56,644 bases of DNA from Lysobacteraceae bacterium UBA6001 (GTDB taxonomy: Bacteria; Pseudomonadota; Gammaproteobacteria; Xanthomonadales; Xanthomonadaceae), in contig DJAN01000196.1 of assembly GCA_002429615.1 (NCBI GenBank), forward strand, positions 1-56,644, given 5' to 3'. Numbering within the stretch: the stretch's first letter is position 1; every line of letters starts with the position of its first letter. Positions 18,897 to 26,164 of the stretch are shown one piece after another. The notes beneath the pieces are model-generated. The model saw only the letters and a program-made list of their open reading frames with translations, did no database searches and was not told where the DNA came from. The position numbers and the translations under genes were made by a program.

Positions 18897-19745
18897 ATGT
18901 GCTATTCCGCTCAGATCGACGCCGACTACAAGCGCATGGTCCGCAAGTTCGGACCGATCATGGGCCTGGACGCCTTCGCGCGCCTGTGGCTGCGGCACAA
19001 CGGCCTGGAGCGCAGCAAGGTCCCCAAGGCGGTGATCGAGGGCATGCGGCCGCTGCTGTCGGCCGGGGTAGTCGCCGAGCTGGACGCGCGCTTCGCCGAG
19101 GACGAGCAGGCCTGGCAACAGGAGCTGTTCAAGCAGTCGAAGCGCAAGGCCGATAACGAGCGCAAGCCCATGCGTTACCAGCTGCGCATGCCGGGCAAGC
19201 CGGCCAGCTCCGACTTCGTGGTCGGCTGCGGCACCGGCCGCAAGCGCTTGTCCGGCACATATAACGCCCGGCGCGACAACCTGAAGCGATTCTGGGCACA
19301 GCTGTTCGGCCGCCAGCGCGGAATCATAATCGTCGATCGGTTCTGGGAGAACGTGGAAGGCGAAGGCGGCCAGAATCAGGTGGTGAAGTTCGCACCGCGC
19401 ACTGGGCAGCCGATGCTGGTCGCTTGCCTATGGGCCGAGTGGACCGACCCGAAGGGCGAGGAGCCGGCCCTGACCAGCTTCGCCGCTATCACCGACGAGC
19501 CGGGGCCCGAGGCCGCCGCCGCCGGCCACGACCGGACGATCATCAACATCAAACCCGAGCACCTCGAAGCCTGGCTCAACCCCGACCCGAACGACCTGGG
19601 CGGCCTGTACGAGATATTCGACGACAAACGGCCCCCCCTTCTACGAGTACCGGCTTGCGGCGTAGACTCCAGCGGAAGCAACGGCCCTGGGGGGGGGTAT
19701 GAAGGGAATCATTTCCGCGTTCGCGCTCGTGCTAATGATGCTTAA
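18897..19745 (+). CDS. yedK: SOS response-associated peptidase (SRAP; YedK/HMCES), frameshifted at the C-terminus
   Basis: SRAP proteins bind abasic sites in single-stranded DNA and form a covalent DNA-protein crosslink through Cys2, protecting the lesion. Here Cys2 (MCYSAQ) is present, with the family core around MRYQLRMPGK, GTYNARRDN and IINIKPEHLEAWL. After residue 247 the reading frame passes a C7 tract (19632-19638). With six Cs it would read RPPFYEYRLAA and stop at 19665, the normal SRAP ending and a 255-aa protein. As written, it runs on in a foreign frame to 282 aa. The active-site part is intact, so some function may remain. It is either a true frameshift or a homopolymer error. Confidence 0.85.
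   Translation: MCYSAQIDADYKRMVRKFGPIMGLDAFARLWLRHNGLERSKVPKAVIEGMRPLLSAGVVAELDARFAEDEQAWQQELFKQSKRKADNERKPMRYQLRMPGKPASSDFVVGCGTGRKRLSGTYNARRDNLKRFWAQLFGRQRGIIIVDRFWENVEGEGGQNQVVKFAPRTGQPMLVACLWAEWTDPKGEEPALTSFAAITDEPGPEAAAAGHDRTIINIKPEHLEAWLNPDPNDLGGLYEIFDDKRPPLLRVPACGVDSSGSNGPGGGYEGNHFRVRARANDA
19689..19697 (+). repeat. G9 homopolymer tract before a membrane-protein gene
   Basis: Nine consecutive Gs end one base before the ATG at 19699. Slippage here would change the spacing between promoter or ribosome-binding region and start codon, as in simple phase-variable loci. The tract is close to the C7 tract in yedK. Confidence 0.7.
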
Positions 19746-20298
19746 TATGCTCGGAGGCATCGTCTCCGGCATATGGCTCGCGATTCTAGGACAGTGGGGC
19801 GTCATAGGAGTGGGGCTGCTTGTGGCCTTCGCTGGTGCATTCGCCCTCTCACTTCTTCTCATGCCGGGCCTAATATTTGCCGCGCCCGCCGCCATGTTGG
19901 TGGAGCACGGGAAGCGAATTCCCGCTTACCTCATCGGCTCGCTGTCGGTCATCTACACCCTCTTGGTTATGACGGCGTGGTGTTTGGCGATCCTGTTCTA
20001 CTTCGGACACCGGATCGGGGACCACACGGCGCTTCCGTTCTTGATCTGGGCTTATGGGGCTGCAACCGGTCCTATTGCGTATCTCGCCAGCAAGGAGCGG
20101 GACAATGAGTACTCCGTGCTCACCGCGTTCGCATCCCAGATCGCGTTTGTTGTGGTCCTGTTGGCGATTCTTCTCTTCGGAGTATCCAATGCTTCCGTTG
20201 TGATCGTGTTCTGCTCAATCATGGGAATTGCGCTCGCCTTTCAACTGATCTTGTCCTTCGCGAGCCTGTATGCGCCACCCGCCAATCCGTGGGATTGA
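19699..20298 (+). CDS. Hypothetical integral membrane protein
   Basis: A 199-aa protein with about five or six hydrophobic segments and short charged loops (HGKRIP, SKERDNE). No family is recognised. Codon use is less GC-biased than in flanking core genes. It sits between yedK and a decayed copy of the yedK 3' end, so it looks like inserted cargo. No normal Shine-Dalgarno is present; the G9 tract occupies that position. Confidence 0.6.
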   Translation: MKGIISAFALVLMMLNMLGGIVSGIWLAILGQWGVIGVGLLVAFAGAFALSLLLMPGLIFAAPAAMLVEHGKRIPAYLIGSLSVIYTLLVMTAWCLAILFYFGHRIGDHTALPFLIWAYGAATGPIAYLASKERDNEYSVLTAFASQIAFVVVLLAILLFGVSNASVVIVFCSIMGIALAFQLILSFASLYAPPANPWD

Positions 20299-20349
20299 AA
20301 GGGCGTGCTATCGATCAGCAGTCGTCGGCGAAATTGGTTCAGCGAGGGC

Positions 20350-20478
20350 CTCGCCCTCGCTGCCCTCCTGCGTGAGGTACGCGTAGACCCACCAGAAGGG
20401 CGTGGAGTCGGGGCTCCGAGACGATTACCGACTGGCCGGCCTGTACGCTATCTTCAATGGCAAGCGGCACCCCTGCTG
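20350..20478 (+). pseudogene. Decayed second copy of the yedK 3' region
   Basis: 20429-20470 resembles the yedK end (GGCCTGTACGCTATCTTCAA against GGCCTGTACGAGATATTCGA), reading GLYAIFNGKR compared with GLYEIFDDKR. Just upstream, 20354-20415 aligns with the yedK stretch around 19420-19480 (DPPEGRG against DPKGEEP), with about 100 bp deleted between the two parts. Frames are broken, so it is not expressed as SRAP. Confidence 0.5.
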
Positions 20479-20515
20479 AGAGCGCAGATTGCCCACATCG
20501 CGGCGAACGGCATAC

Positions 20516-21013
20516 ATGAGAATATTTCTGCTCTTTCTGCTAACCATCTCGCTGGATGCCAGCGCGGGCGAGCATTACGCAACGGCTGGAGGAGCGGAAG
20601 CTGCTGTACAAGCATTCATGCGTGCCGCGCATCAGCAACCCTTGAGGCCCACTGGCGAGAACGCCATCAGCGTCTGGGCCCGTGATTACATGCAAGGTCG
20701 AGTTGTTGGCTTTGTTTTTTCAGGGAACACTTACTTGTCGTGCCGTACGTCATCCACTTACGCGGATGGCATCGTCACCTTGGCCCCGGCTACTTGTCGT
20801 CGAATTCGCCCGCGTGTCGAAGCTGTCAATGCCATGAGGCAGCTCCCGGATTTTGGCCGGTCGGAATGGGACTGCCCGATGATGGATGGCAGCGAGGTGT
20901 TCATTTCGCGCGCGCAAGCCGGCAAGCTTTCCTCTGTCCGAATTGGGAACCCCGGTGCCTGTGACGATGCTGAGTCCCGGGCGATCACGGCCGCGCTCGG
21001 CAAGCTCTGGTGA
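20516..21013 (+). CDS. Secreted hypothetical protein
   Basis: A 165-aa protein with a signal peptide from ATG 20516 (MRIFLLFLLTISLDASAG). The mature part has four Cys, likely two disulphides, and a mixed alpha/beta look; no family is recognised. It is an island ORFan directly after the yedK relic. An earlier in-frame ATG at 20489 would add nine residues and blur the signal. Confidence 0.55.
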   Translation: MRIFLLFLLTISLDASAGEHYATAGGAEAAVQAFMRAAHQQPLRPTGENAISVWARDYMQGRVVGFVFSGNTYLSCRTSSTYADGIVTLAPATCRRIRPRVEAVNAMRQLPDFGRSEWDCPMMDGSEVFISRAQAGKLSSVRIGNPGACDDAESRAITAALGKLW

Positions 21014-21218
21014 TGCCGTTGATTCGATGGACAGGGCCACGGCCACTGTATTGATCGACCCGCTGTGCGGCCAGCTGCCTGCCGGCGGCACGGATGCGGT
21101 GAGCGACGTCGACTGCGGCGGGTTCCGCGAGCGGGTGGGTTGGGTTGCCGAGCAGTACCGTGCCGAGAACAACAGCGATGTCTGGCAGTACGCCATTTGC
21201 CCCACTCGGGAGGAGATA

Positions 21219-21632
21219 GTGCTACGTCGTCCAAGCCTGATCACAGGGTGTCTCGCCGCGGCCACCCTGCTGGCGATCGTCTGTGTCATCGGCATCAGCC
21301 TGGATGCCGACAGCTACTACGTCGATGAAGCGCGGCCCGCCGCCTGGGTCTATCGGCCGGGCATCGTCGCACTCGTCTGCGCGGTCATGCTGGCCGAGGT
21401 CGCGCTGGTCTGGGCCGCATTCGTGTCGGTCTGGCCGCGCGCGCTCTGGGTGCGCTGCGGCCTGGCCATGATCTTCCTTGGGCCGTGGGCGCTGCTGGTC
21501 TCCCAGTTCGTGGTGCGGATGCCGGTGTACGTGGTGTTCCACCACCTCTGGTTGTGGGCGCTGGCCGCGTTGCTGGTGTTGGCCGCGCTCGCTTCGATGG
21601 TGCGTGGCGTGTATTCGAGATTGACGCGTTAG
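21219..21632 (+). CDS. Hypothetical four-helix membrane protein
   Basis: From GTG 21219 (strong GGGAGGAG at 21208-21215) the protein is 137 aa with four hydrophobic segments, for example SLITGCLAAATLLAIVCVIG and VALVCAVMLAEVALVWAAF. The frame stays open upstream to ATG 21027, which would add a 64-residue soluble N-terminus of uncertain reality. A GGGCGCC/GGCGCCC hairpin follows (21644-21661). No function recognised. Confidence 0.55.
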   Translation: MLRRPSLITGCLAAATLLAIVCVIGISLDADSYYVDEARPAAWVYRPGIVALVCAVMLAEVALVWAAFVSVWPRALWVRCGLAMIFLGPWALLVSQFVVRMPVYVVFHHLWLWALAALLVLAALASMVRGVYSRLTR

Positions 21633-21713
21633 CGAAGCGGGGAGGGCGCCCGGAGGCGCCCGCCGCCGCATCGCATGCGCAAGCTTGGCCCGGCGGTTAC
21701 CGGGCCCGCCGGC

Positions 21714-22091
21714 TCACTTCGCGGAAGATGCCGGGCACTGGATCCGCTTGCCCGCCGCGGTCACGCTTTCGTTGAACGCCTGCACCGACCGTTCCGCGCG
21801 CATCTGCAGTTCCTGCGTATCCGGCAACGCCATGAAGGCGACATTGATCTCGTCGCGCCCATTCTCGATCGGGCGGCGTTCGACCGAGCCGTACAGCCCC
21901 TCCATGCGCGGAAGATGGCTTTCCAGCCGGAAGCTGGAGATCACCTCCAACCGCGTGCCGGTATAGCGTTCCAGCGAAGTGGCGGCCTCCACCCACATCG
22001 CATCGCACTGGCGTGCGCAGGTGCAGGTGGGCGAGGGGGCGGGAGTCGGGGCGGCGGCCTGCAGGGCCGCGGTGATCAGCCATCCGTACAT
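21714..22091 (-). CDS. Hypothetical exported protein
   Basis: A 125-aa protein from ATG 22091, preceded by AAGGAG seven bases upstream. A short N-terminal hydrophobic part runs into a proline/alanine stretch and a CTCARQC cysteine cluster, followed by a charged alpha/beta body. Probably periplasmic; no family recognised. It faces the membrane-protein gene tail to tail. Confidence 0.6.
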   Translation of the reverse strand: MYGWLITAALQAAAPTPAPSPTCTCARQCDAMWVEAATSLERYTGTRLEVISSFRLESHLPRMEGLYGSVERRPIENGRDEINVAFMALPDTQELQMRAERSVQAFNESVTAAGKRIQCPASSAK

Positions 22092-22283
22092 GTGAATCTC
22101 CTTGTGGGTGCTGCGCGAGTCTAGCCGCTGCCGCCGCATCGTGCTGGGTGATGTGCCGCAGAAACCAGACAACGCCATGCGCGGCGTGCCGATAGGTCAG
22201 TGCAGGGCTTTCCGATGCCAGCGCCCCGGCGCGGCGTGACATCGTCTGGATGCCGATGAGTGCGTGCATGAGGAGGCCGCATC

Positions 22284-22526
22284 ATGAAATCCAAGGAGAT
22301 GGTCCTGCGTTGTTTCGCCGAACGCGATGGAGACGTGTGGATCGCCTACTGCGCCGAGCTGTCGCTGGCGGTGGAGGGTGATTCGCTGGCCGAGGTGCTG
22401 GAGGCGCTCGACGCGCAGGTCAGGGCGCACATGGTGGAAGCGCTCGGCGAGGACGATTCACCGCTGCCGGAAGATCGGCAGCGCTGGGTGCCCCTGCGTG
22501 CGAAGCGACGTCCGCCGGATTCATGA
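22284..22526 (+). CDS. HicB-like small protein (orphan)
   Basis: An 80-aa protein whose first 60 residues (MVLRCFAERDGDVWIAYCAEL, then a helix AEVLEALDAQVRAHM) look like the ribonuclease-H-like fold of HicB antitoxins and related DUF1902 proteins. No HicA toxin gene is adjacent, and the C-terminal DNA-binding domain of full HicB is absent. It is therefore more likely a free-standing HicB-fold protein. The fold assignment is tentative. Confidence 0.55.
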   Translation: MKSKEMVLRCFAERDGDVWIAYCAELSLAVEGDSLAEVLEALDAQVRAHMVEALGEDDSPLPEDRQRWVPLRAKRRPPDS

Positions 22527-22543
22527 GGGGGCGCGCGGGAGGC

Positions 22544-22789
22544 TCAGGCCTGGGTCGGCTGATCCGGCGCGGATGCGGTATCCCGACACGCCGCCACCCG
22601 GCCCAGTTGGCGGGCGAACCCCAGCAGGGTGTCGATGATGTCCGTGTGCTGGTCCGGAAACCCCGCCAGCAGATCGCCATGCGCATGGCTGAAGGCCACG
22701 TCGAACGTCGCCTGGTCGCTGGCGCCGGCCGCGCGCAGAAGCGCATAGGCGCGGGCATAGGCGAGGGCGATGGGCGTATCCGTGCTCAT
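22544..22789 (-). CDS. Small hypothetical protein
   Basis: An 81-aa helical protein (MSTDTPIALAYARAYALL...) with no recognised motif. It is convergent with the HicB-like gene, their stops 18 bp apart. ATG 22789 is the start that gives a compact helical protein; longer forms upstream are low-complexity. Confidence 0.5.
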   Translation of the reverse strand: MSTDTPIALAYARAYALLRAAGASDQATFDVAFSHAHGDLLAGFPDQHTDIIDTLLGFARQLGRVAACRDTASAPDQPTQA

Positions 22790-22938
22790 GCGGCAACCGT
22801 AAGCCTTGGCCGTCTCACCGGATGAGACGGGGCGATCGCGCGTTTCCGGCGCCGGCGCCCGGTCCGGGTGCGTTGTGGCCGAAGTCGCAGGCTGGCTAGA
22901 ATGCCGGCTGGCCAAGGTCGGCCATCAGGGGAAAATAC

Positions 22939-23799
22939 ATGAAGTCCATTTTCGGGGCGCTGCTCGCGGCGCTGCTGTGCGTGAGTGTGTCGCCCGTCCG
23001 TGCCGCAGAGGATGTGTCGTCGCTGCCCTGGCAGGTCGGCAAGGCGGTTGGCGATATCGATGGCAAGGCGACCATCCAGGTGCCCGAAGGCTATGCCTTC
23101 CTCGGCGCGAAGGGAACGCGCGAACTCAACCAGATGATGCAGAACCCGCAGGGCTCGGAGGACATGTATACCTTCGCGCCGCAGGATTTGAGCTGGGTGG
23201 CGTTCTTTACTTATAGCGGCATCGGCTACGTCAAGGACAACGACAAGCTCGACGCCGACGATCTGCTGGCCTCCATCCGCGAAGGCACCGAGGCGTCCAA
23301 CAAGGAACGCAAGCAGAAGGGCTGGGACCTGATGCATGTCGCCGGCTGGCGCTTCCAGCCCAAGTACGACAAGGCGGTCAACAACCTTGAGTGGGCGATC
23401 ATCGGCGAGAACGAAACCAGCCACGAGCAGAGCGTCAACTACAACACCCGCCTGCTTGGCCGTCACGGCGTGATGGAAGTGGTGGTGGTGGCGTCGCCGG
23501 AAGATTTCGATGGCGCGATCGCGGATTTCAAGCGCGTGCTGCCCGGCTACGAGTACAAGGCGGGCGAGCGCTACGCGGAGTTCCGCGAGGGTGACCACGT
23601 GGCGGCCTACGGCCTGGCCGCGCTGGTGACCGGTGGTGCGGCCGCGGTGGCGGCGAAGAAGGGCTTGTTCGGCGCGATCGGCGCGTTCCTGGCCAGCATG
23701 TGGAAGCTGGTGGTGGCCGGTGTCGTGGCCGTCGGTGCGTGGTTCCGTCGCCTGTTCAGCCGCAAGAGCGAACGAGAGAAGCAGAAGACGGTCCAGTGA
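22939..23799 (+). CDS. DUF2167 membrane-anchored protein
   Basis: A 286-aa protein with a signal peptide (MKSIFGALLAALLCVSVSPVRAA), a DUF2167 periplasmic domain (about 30-215; blocks ATIQVPEGYAFL, WVAFFTYSGIGYVKD, NYNTRLLGRHGVMEV) and a C-terminal hydrophobic segment (LWKLVVAGVVAVGAWF-like) ending in a basic tail. The family is widespread but without a firm function. It heads a three-gene operon: its TGA overlaps the GTG start of the next gene. Confidence 0.85.
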   Translation: MKSIFGALLAALLCVSVSPVRAAEDVSSLPWQVGKAVGDIDGKATIQVPEGYAFLGAKGTRELNQMMQNPQGSEDMYTFAPQDLSWVAFFTYSGIGYVKDNDKLDADDLLASIREGTEASNKERKQKGWDLMHVAGWRFQPKYDKAVNNLEWAIIGENETSHEQSVNYNTRLLGRHGVMEVVVVASPEDFDGAIADFKRVLPGYEYKAGERYAEFREGDHVAAYGLAALVTGGAAAVAAKKGLFGAIGAFLASMWKLVVAGVVAVGAWFRRLFSRKSEREKQKTVQ

Positions 23800-24524
23800 T
23801 CGCTGCCGATATCTGGCTGCTTGCGGGCATCGTCGCGTTCTATCTGTATGACGCGGCGATGCTGCTGTACGCCGATGAGCTGGTGCTGTGGCCGCGTCGC
23901 CGTGGCTGGGCCGGCACCGTCGGCGGCGACGTGCAGTGGCGCGGCGGCTATCTGTTCGTGCCCGCGCTGCTGACGCCGTGGCGTCCGCTGCTGCGCCTGC
24001 AATGGATGCGTGCGGCGACGCGACCCGTCGCGCCGATGCTGGAGGAACTGCAGGGGCTGCGCCGGACGCTGCGCCCGCTGCAGGTCGGGGTGACGCTGAT
24101 GGGCGTGCTGCTGCTGGGCGTGCTGCCGGCACTGCTGCTGGCGTGGCGCGACTGGGGCGCGTTGTTCGCGCTGCTGTGCGCGATATATCTGCTGGCGCTG
24201 GCGATGGTGGTCTACACCGTGCGTCGCCGCGATGCGCTGGGCCTGACGCGGCGCACGCTGGTATCGCTGGCGGTGGACACGCTGGCCTGTCCGCCGTTCG
24301 CGATGAACCTGGTGCGCAAGATTTCCCTGCGCCAGGCCGGCGAGGTCGACGGCCTGGCCTTCGCCACGGCGACCTTGTCGGACGACGCGCTGCTACGGCT
24401 CAAGCCGCAGCTACTCGCGCGGCTCGAACTGCTGTCCTTTCACGCGCCAGCGGACACCGCGCGCGCGGATGAACTTGAGCGCTATCGCGCGCAACTGCGG
24501 GAGTTACCCGATGCGAATCCCTGA
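23796..24524 (+). CDS. Hypothetical multi-pass membrane protein in the DUF2167 operon
   Basis: A 242-aa protein with at least three hydrophobic segments (IWLLAGIVAFYLYDAAMLLY; VTLMGVLLLGVLPALLL; ALLCAIYLLALAMVVYTV) and a soluble tail. The GTG start at 23796 overlaps the DUF2167 stop (GTGA), and its 3' end overlaps the J-protein gene by 14 bp, so all three are translated from one message. No family name could be assigned with confidence. Confidence 0.7.
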   Translation: MIAADIWLLAGIVAFYLYDAAMLLYADELVLWPRRRGWAGTVGGDVQWRGGYLFVPALLTPWRPLLRLQWMRAATRPVAPMLEELQGLRRTLRPLQVGVTLMGVLLLGVLPALLLAWRDWGALFALLCAIYLLALAMVVYTVRRRDALGLTRRTLVSLAVDTLACPPFAMNLVRKISLRQAGEVDGLAFATATLSDDALLRLKPQLLARLELLSFHAPADTARADELERYRAQLRELPDANP

Positions 24525-24864
24525 AGTGCTGGTCATCGCGGTGGCCTTCGTGGTCGGCTACTGGCTGGTCTCGGTGCTGCTTCCGCTGCTGCGGGGGCGT
24601 GGGCAGGCATCGGCACCCGCGCCGGACATGGCCGCGCCTGCACCCGCGGGCGCAACCCCGCCACCACGCTGGTTCGAGGTGCTGGAAGTGGACGAGCAGG
24701 CCGGCCGCGAGGAGATCGTGGCCGCCTACAAGCGCCGCATCAGCCAGTACCACCCCGACAAAGTGCAACACCTGGGGCCCGAATTGATCGCGCTGGCCGA
24801 ACAGCGCGCACGTGAGATCAATACCGCCTATGACACCGCGCTTCAGTTGCGCGGCGCTCGCTGA
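24511..24864 (+). CDS. Membrane-anchored J-domain (DnaJ-like) protein
   Basis: A 117-aa protein: one N-terminal membrane helix (about 5-27), an Ala/Pro linker, and a J domain (about 53-115) with the HPD tripeptide at 81-83 that stimulates Hsp70 ATPase. It resembles DjlA/YbaB-adjacent type single-pass J proteins only in layout, not in length. As the third gene of the DUF2167 operon it may recruit DnaK to the membrane next to the other two products, which is inference. Confidence 0.85.
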   Translation: MRIPEVLVIAVAFVVGYWLVSVLLPLLRGRGQASAPAPDMAAPAPAGATPPPRWFEVLEVDEQAGREEIVAAYKRRISQYHPDKVQHLGPELIALAEQRAREINTAYDTALQLRGAR

Positions 24865-25181
24865 GCACACGCGCCACAGCACGTTGGACGTGTACGGCGC
24901 GTGACGCCGGCGGGCGGAAAATAGGAATTTTCTGACCCCTCGATTCAGCCTTTGCCGAGGACTTTGGCCGCTTATCCATGACAACGTATCGGTACCGGAC
25001 GCGGCGCCCTGTGGCTACTCCACCGCGGACCCTTGAGTAAGGTCGAGCCGGGACCGAAGAGCTGGAAGCACCGTTCCCGCCTCCCCGATTCGCGGGACTC
25101 CCCAGGTGCTTGGCGCCCCCACGGCTCGCCGTGACCAGCCCTCTCGGGATTTCCCTCACCCGACGCGATGCAGGTACCCGC
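24865..25181. other. Non-coding spacer with a small inverted repeat
   Basis: No gene is supported. A perfect 6-bp inverted repeat GAAAAT/ATTTTC (24917-24932) is followed by TTTCTGACCCC, an unusually AT-rich patch here and perhaps a remnant of a mobile-repeat end. Confidence 0.3.
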
Positions 25182-25397
25182 ATGGACAAGCAGTGCTATG
25201 TAGTGGCGGTCGAGCAGTTCGAGGACGCATGGTTGGTGTCGCGTCCGCAGTGGAGTCCGTTGCGCTATCTCGCCCAGGATGGGGCCTTGCGCAATGCCGA
25301 GATGATGGCGCGCCTGCATGCCTGGACCACCGGCCAGCCCACCGAGGTGGTGCTGCGCTCGGAAGAGGGCGACCATCTGGTGCGTCGCTTCGGCTGA
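25182..25397 (+). CDS. Small DUF2188-like hypothetical protein
   Basis: A 71-aa protein from ATG 25182 (MDKQCYVVAVEQFEDAWLV). The opening beta hairpin in which a tryptophan follows the charged turn, and the closing EEGDHLVRRFG, resemble DUF2188 proteins; the match is tentative. It is convergent with the DUF488 gene 13 bp away. Confidence 0.5.
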   Translation: MDKQCYVVAVEQFEDAWLVSRPQWSPLRYLAQDGALRNAEMMARLHAWTTGQPTEVVLRSEEGDHLVRRFG

Positions 25398-25410
25398 GGT
25401 GCATCGCGGC

Positions 25411-25782
25411 TCAGTGAGCGGCGTGGCGCCCCTGCGCCAGATAGTTCTGCAGCACGTGCGCATGGTTGAACACCGGATCGTGCGCGCCATACAGCAGCGT
25501 GGTGGTCGGATGCGCGGCGATGATCTCGCGCAACCGGGCCAACGCCGTCTGATGCGTGGGGTCACCAAGCTCGGCGCGGTAGCGTTCGGTGAACTCCACC
25601 ATCCGCTCCGGATCGTGGTCCCACCATTCGCGCAGGGCGGGCGAGGGCGCCAGCTCCTTCAGCCAATCGTCCAGGTGCGCGCGCGTCTTGGTCACGCCGC
25701 GCGGCCACAGGCGATCCACCAGGACGCGGGCGCCATCGTGGCCACCGGCGGGATCGTAGATGCGCTTGATCTTCAGGCTCAC
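25411..25782 (-). CDS. DUF488-family protein
   Basis: A 123-aa cytosolic protein of the DUF488/YeaO type, with the family blocks IKRIYDPAGGHDGARVLVDR and WPRGVTK and the closing LLYGAHDPVFNHAHVLQNYL. GTG 25782 with AGGAGCC upstream fixes the start; the open frame further upstream overlaps the thr leader on the other strand and is not used. Biochemical function of the family is unknown. Confidence 0.8.
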   Translation of the reverse strand: MSLKIKRIYDPAGGHDGARVLVDRLWPRGVTKTRAHLDDWLKELAPSPALREWWDHDPERMVEFTERYRAELGDPTHQTALARLREIIAAHPTTTLLYGAHDPVFNHAHVLQNYLAQGRHAAH

Positions 25783-25883
25783 GGCAGGCTCCTGGGGAAG
25801 CGGGCGGTTGTGCTGCGATCGGCGGCGAAAAGGTTGCCATTGCAACCGTGATGGCGATGTTCGCGCGATCTGCGTCGCGCCTC

Positions 25884-25889
25884 TTGACA
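25884..25889 (+). promoter_or_regulatory. Putative -35 element of the thr operon
   Basis: A perfect TTGACA lies 31 bp before the leader-peptide ATG at 25921. The expected -10 zone (25904-25914, around CTGAATCGTT) is weak and was not fixed. With this promoter the leader ORF would begin close to the 5' end of the mRNA. Confidence 0.45.
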
Positions 25890-25920
25890 GCGCCCCGGGC
25901 GATGCTGAATCGTTGGCGCC

Positions 25921-26067
25921 ATGCCTGCCCACGCCGCCCTGCTCAACGCCCCGATGCCGACTTCCGGCACGGGCAACTCTGCGCTCGGCGGCGCGGCCAT
26001 CGCGGCCATTACCACCACCATTACCACCCGTACCACTTGCCCGGTGCGGCCCGTCGTCTTCGCGTAG
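25921..26067 (+). CDS. thrL: Threonine operon leader peptide
   Basis: A short ORF of 48 codons (or 37 from ATG 25954) ending at TAG 26065-26067, 97 bp before thrA. Its late part reads ITTTITTRTT: seven Thr and two Ile codons in ten. This is the composition of enterobacterial ThrL, where scarcity of charged tRNA-Thr or tRNA-Ile stalls the ribosome and lets the operon be transcribed. Competing hairpins follow directly. There is no clear Shine-Dalgarno at either ATG, and ATG 25921 may lie near the transcript start. Confidence 0.8.
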   Translation: MPAHAALLNAPMPTSGTGNSALGGAAIAAITTTITTRTTCPVRPVVFA

Positions 26068-26147
26068 TTTCCGAAAACCACGGCCCCGCACCCGGATCAG
26101 GATGCGGGGGATGGCGCCCGATCCGATGATCCCGTACAGGCGGGGCC
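26041..26147 (+). promoter_or_regulatory. thr attenuator (mutually exclusive hairpins)
   Basis: GGTGCGG (26043-26049, in the last leader codons) pairs with CCGCACC (26086-26092). The overlapping CCCCGCA (26084-26090) pairs instead with TGCGGGG (26103-26109). The two hairpins cannot coexist, as in classic attenuation. The second lacks a T tract. A third option, GGCCCCGC (26082-26089) with GCGGGGCC (26140-26147), ends just before the thrA ribosome-binding site GAGGT (26155-26159), so control at translation is also possible. Confidence 0.65.
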
Positions 26148-26164
26148 TCACCACGAGGTCTGTC

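Noticed and set aside
21697..22269. Minus-strand frame starting MHALIGIQTMSRR
   Set aside because: It overlaps the better supported 125-aa gene (with Shine-Dalgarno at 22091) in another frame and becomes low complexity.
22284..22789. HicA/HicB toxin-antitoxin module
   Set aside because: The partner gene is convergent, not in HicA order, and lacks the HicA double-stranded RNA-binding pattern; the HicB-like protein lacks the DNA-binding domain.
15856..25182. A prophage or integrative element with attachment sites
   Set aside because: No integrase, phage structural genes or second tRNA 3' end were found; only a decayed or accessory island can be supported.
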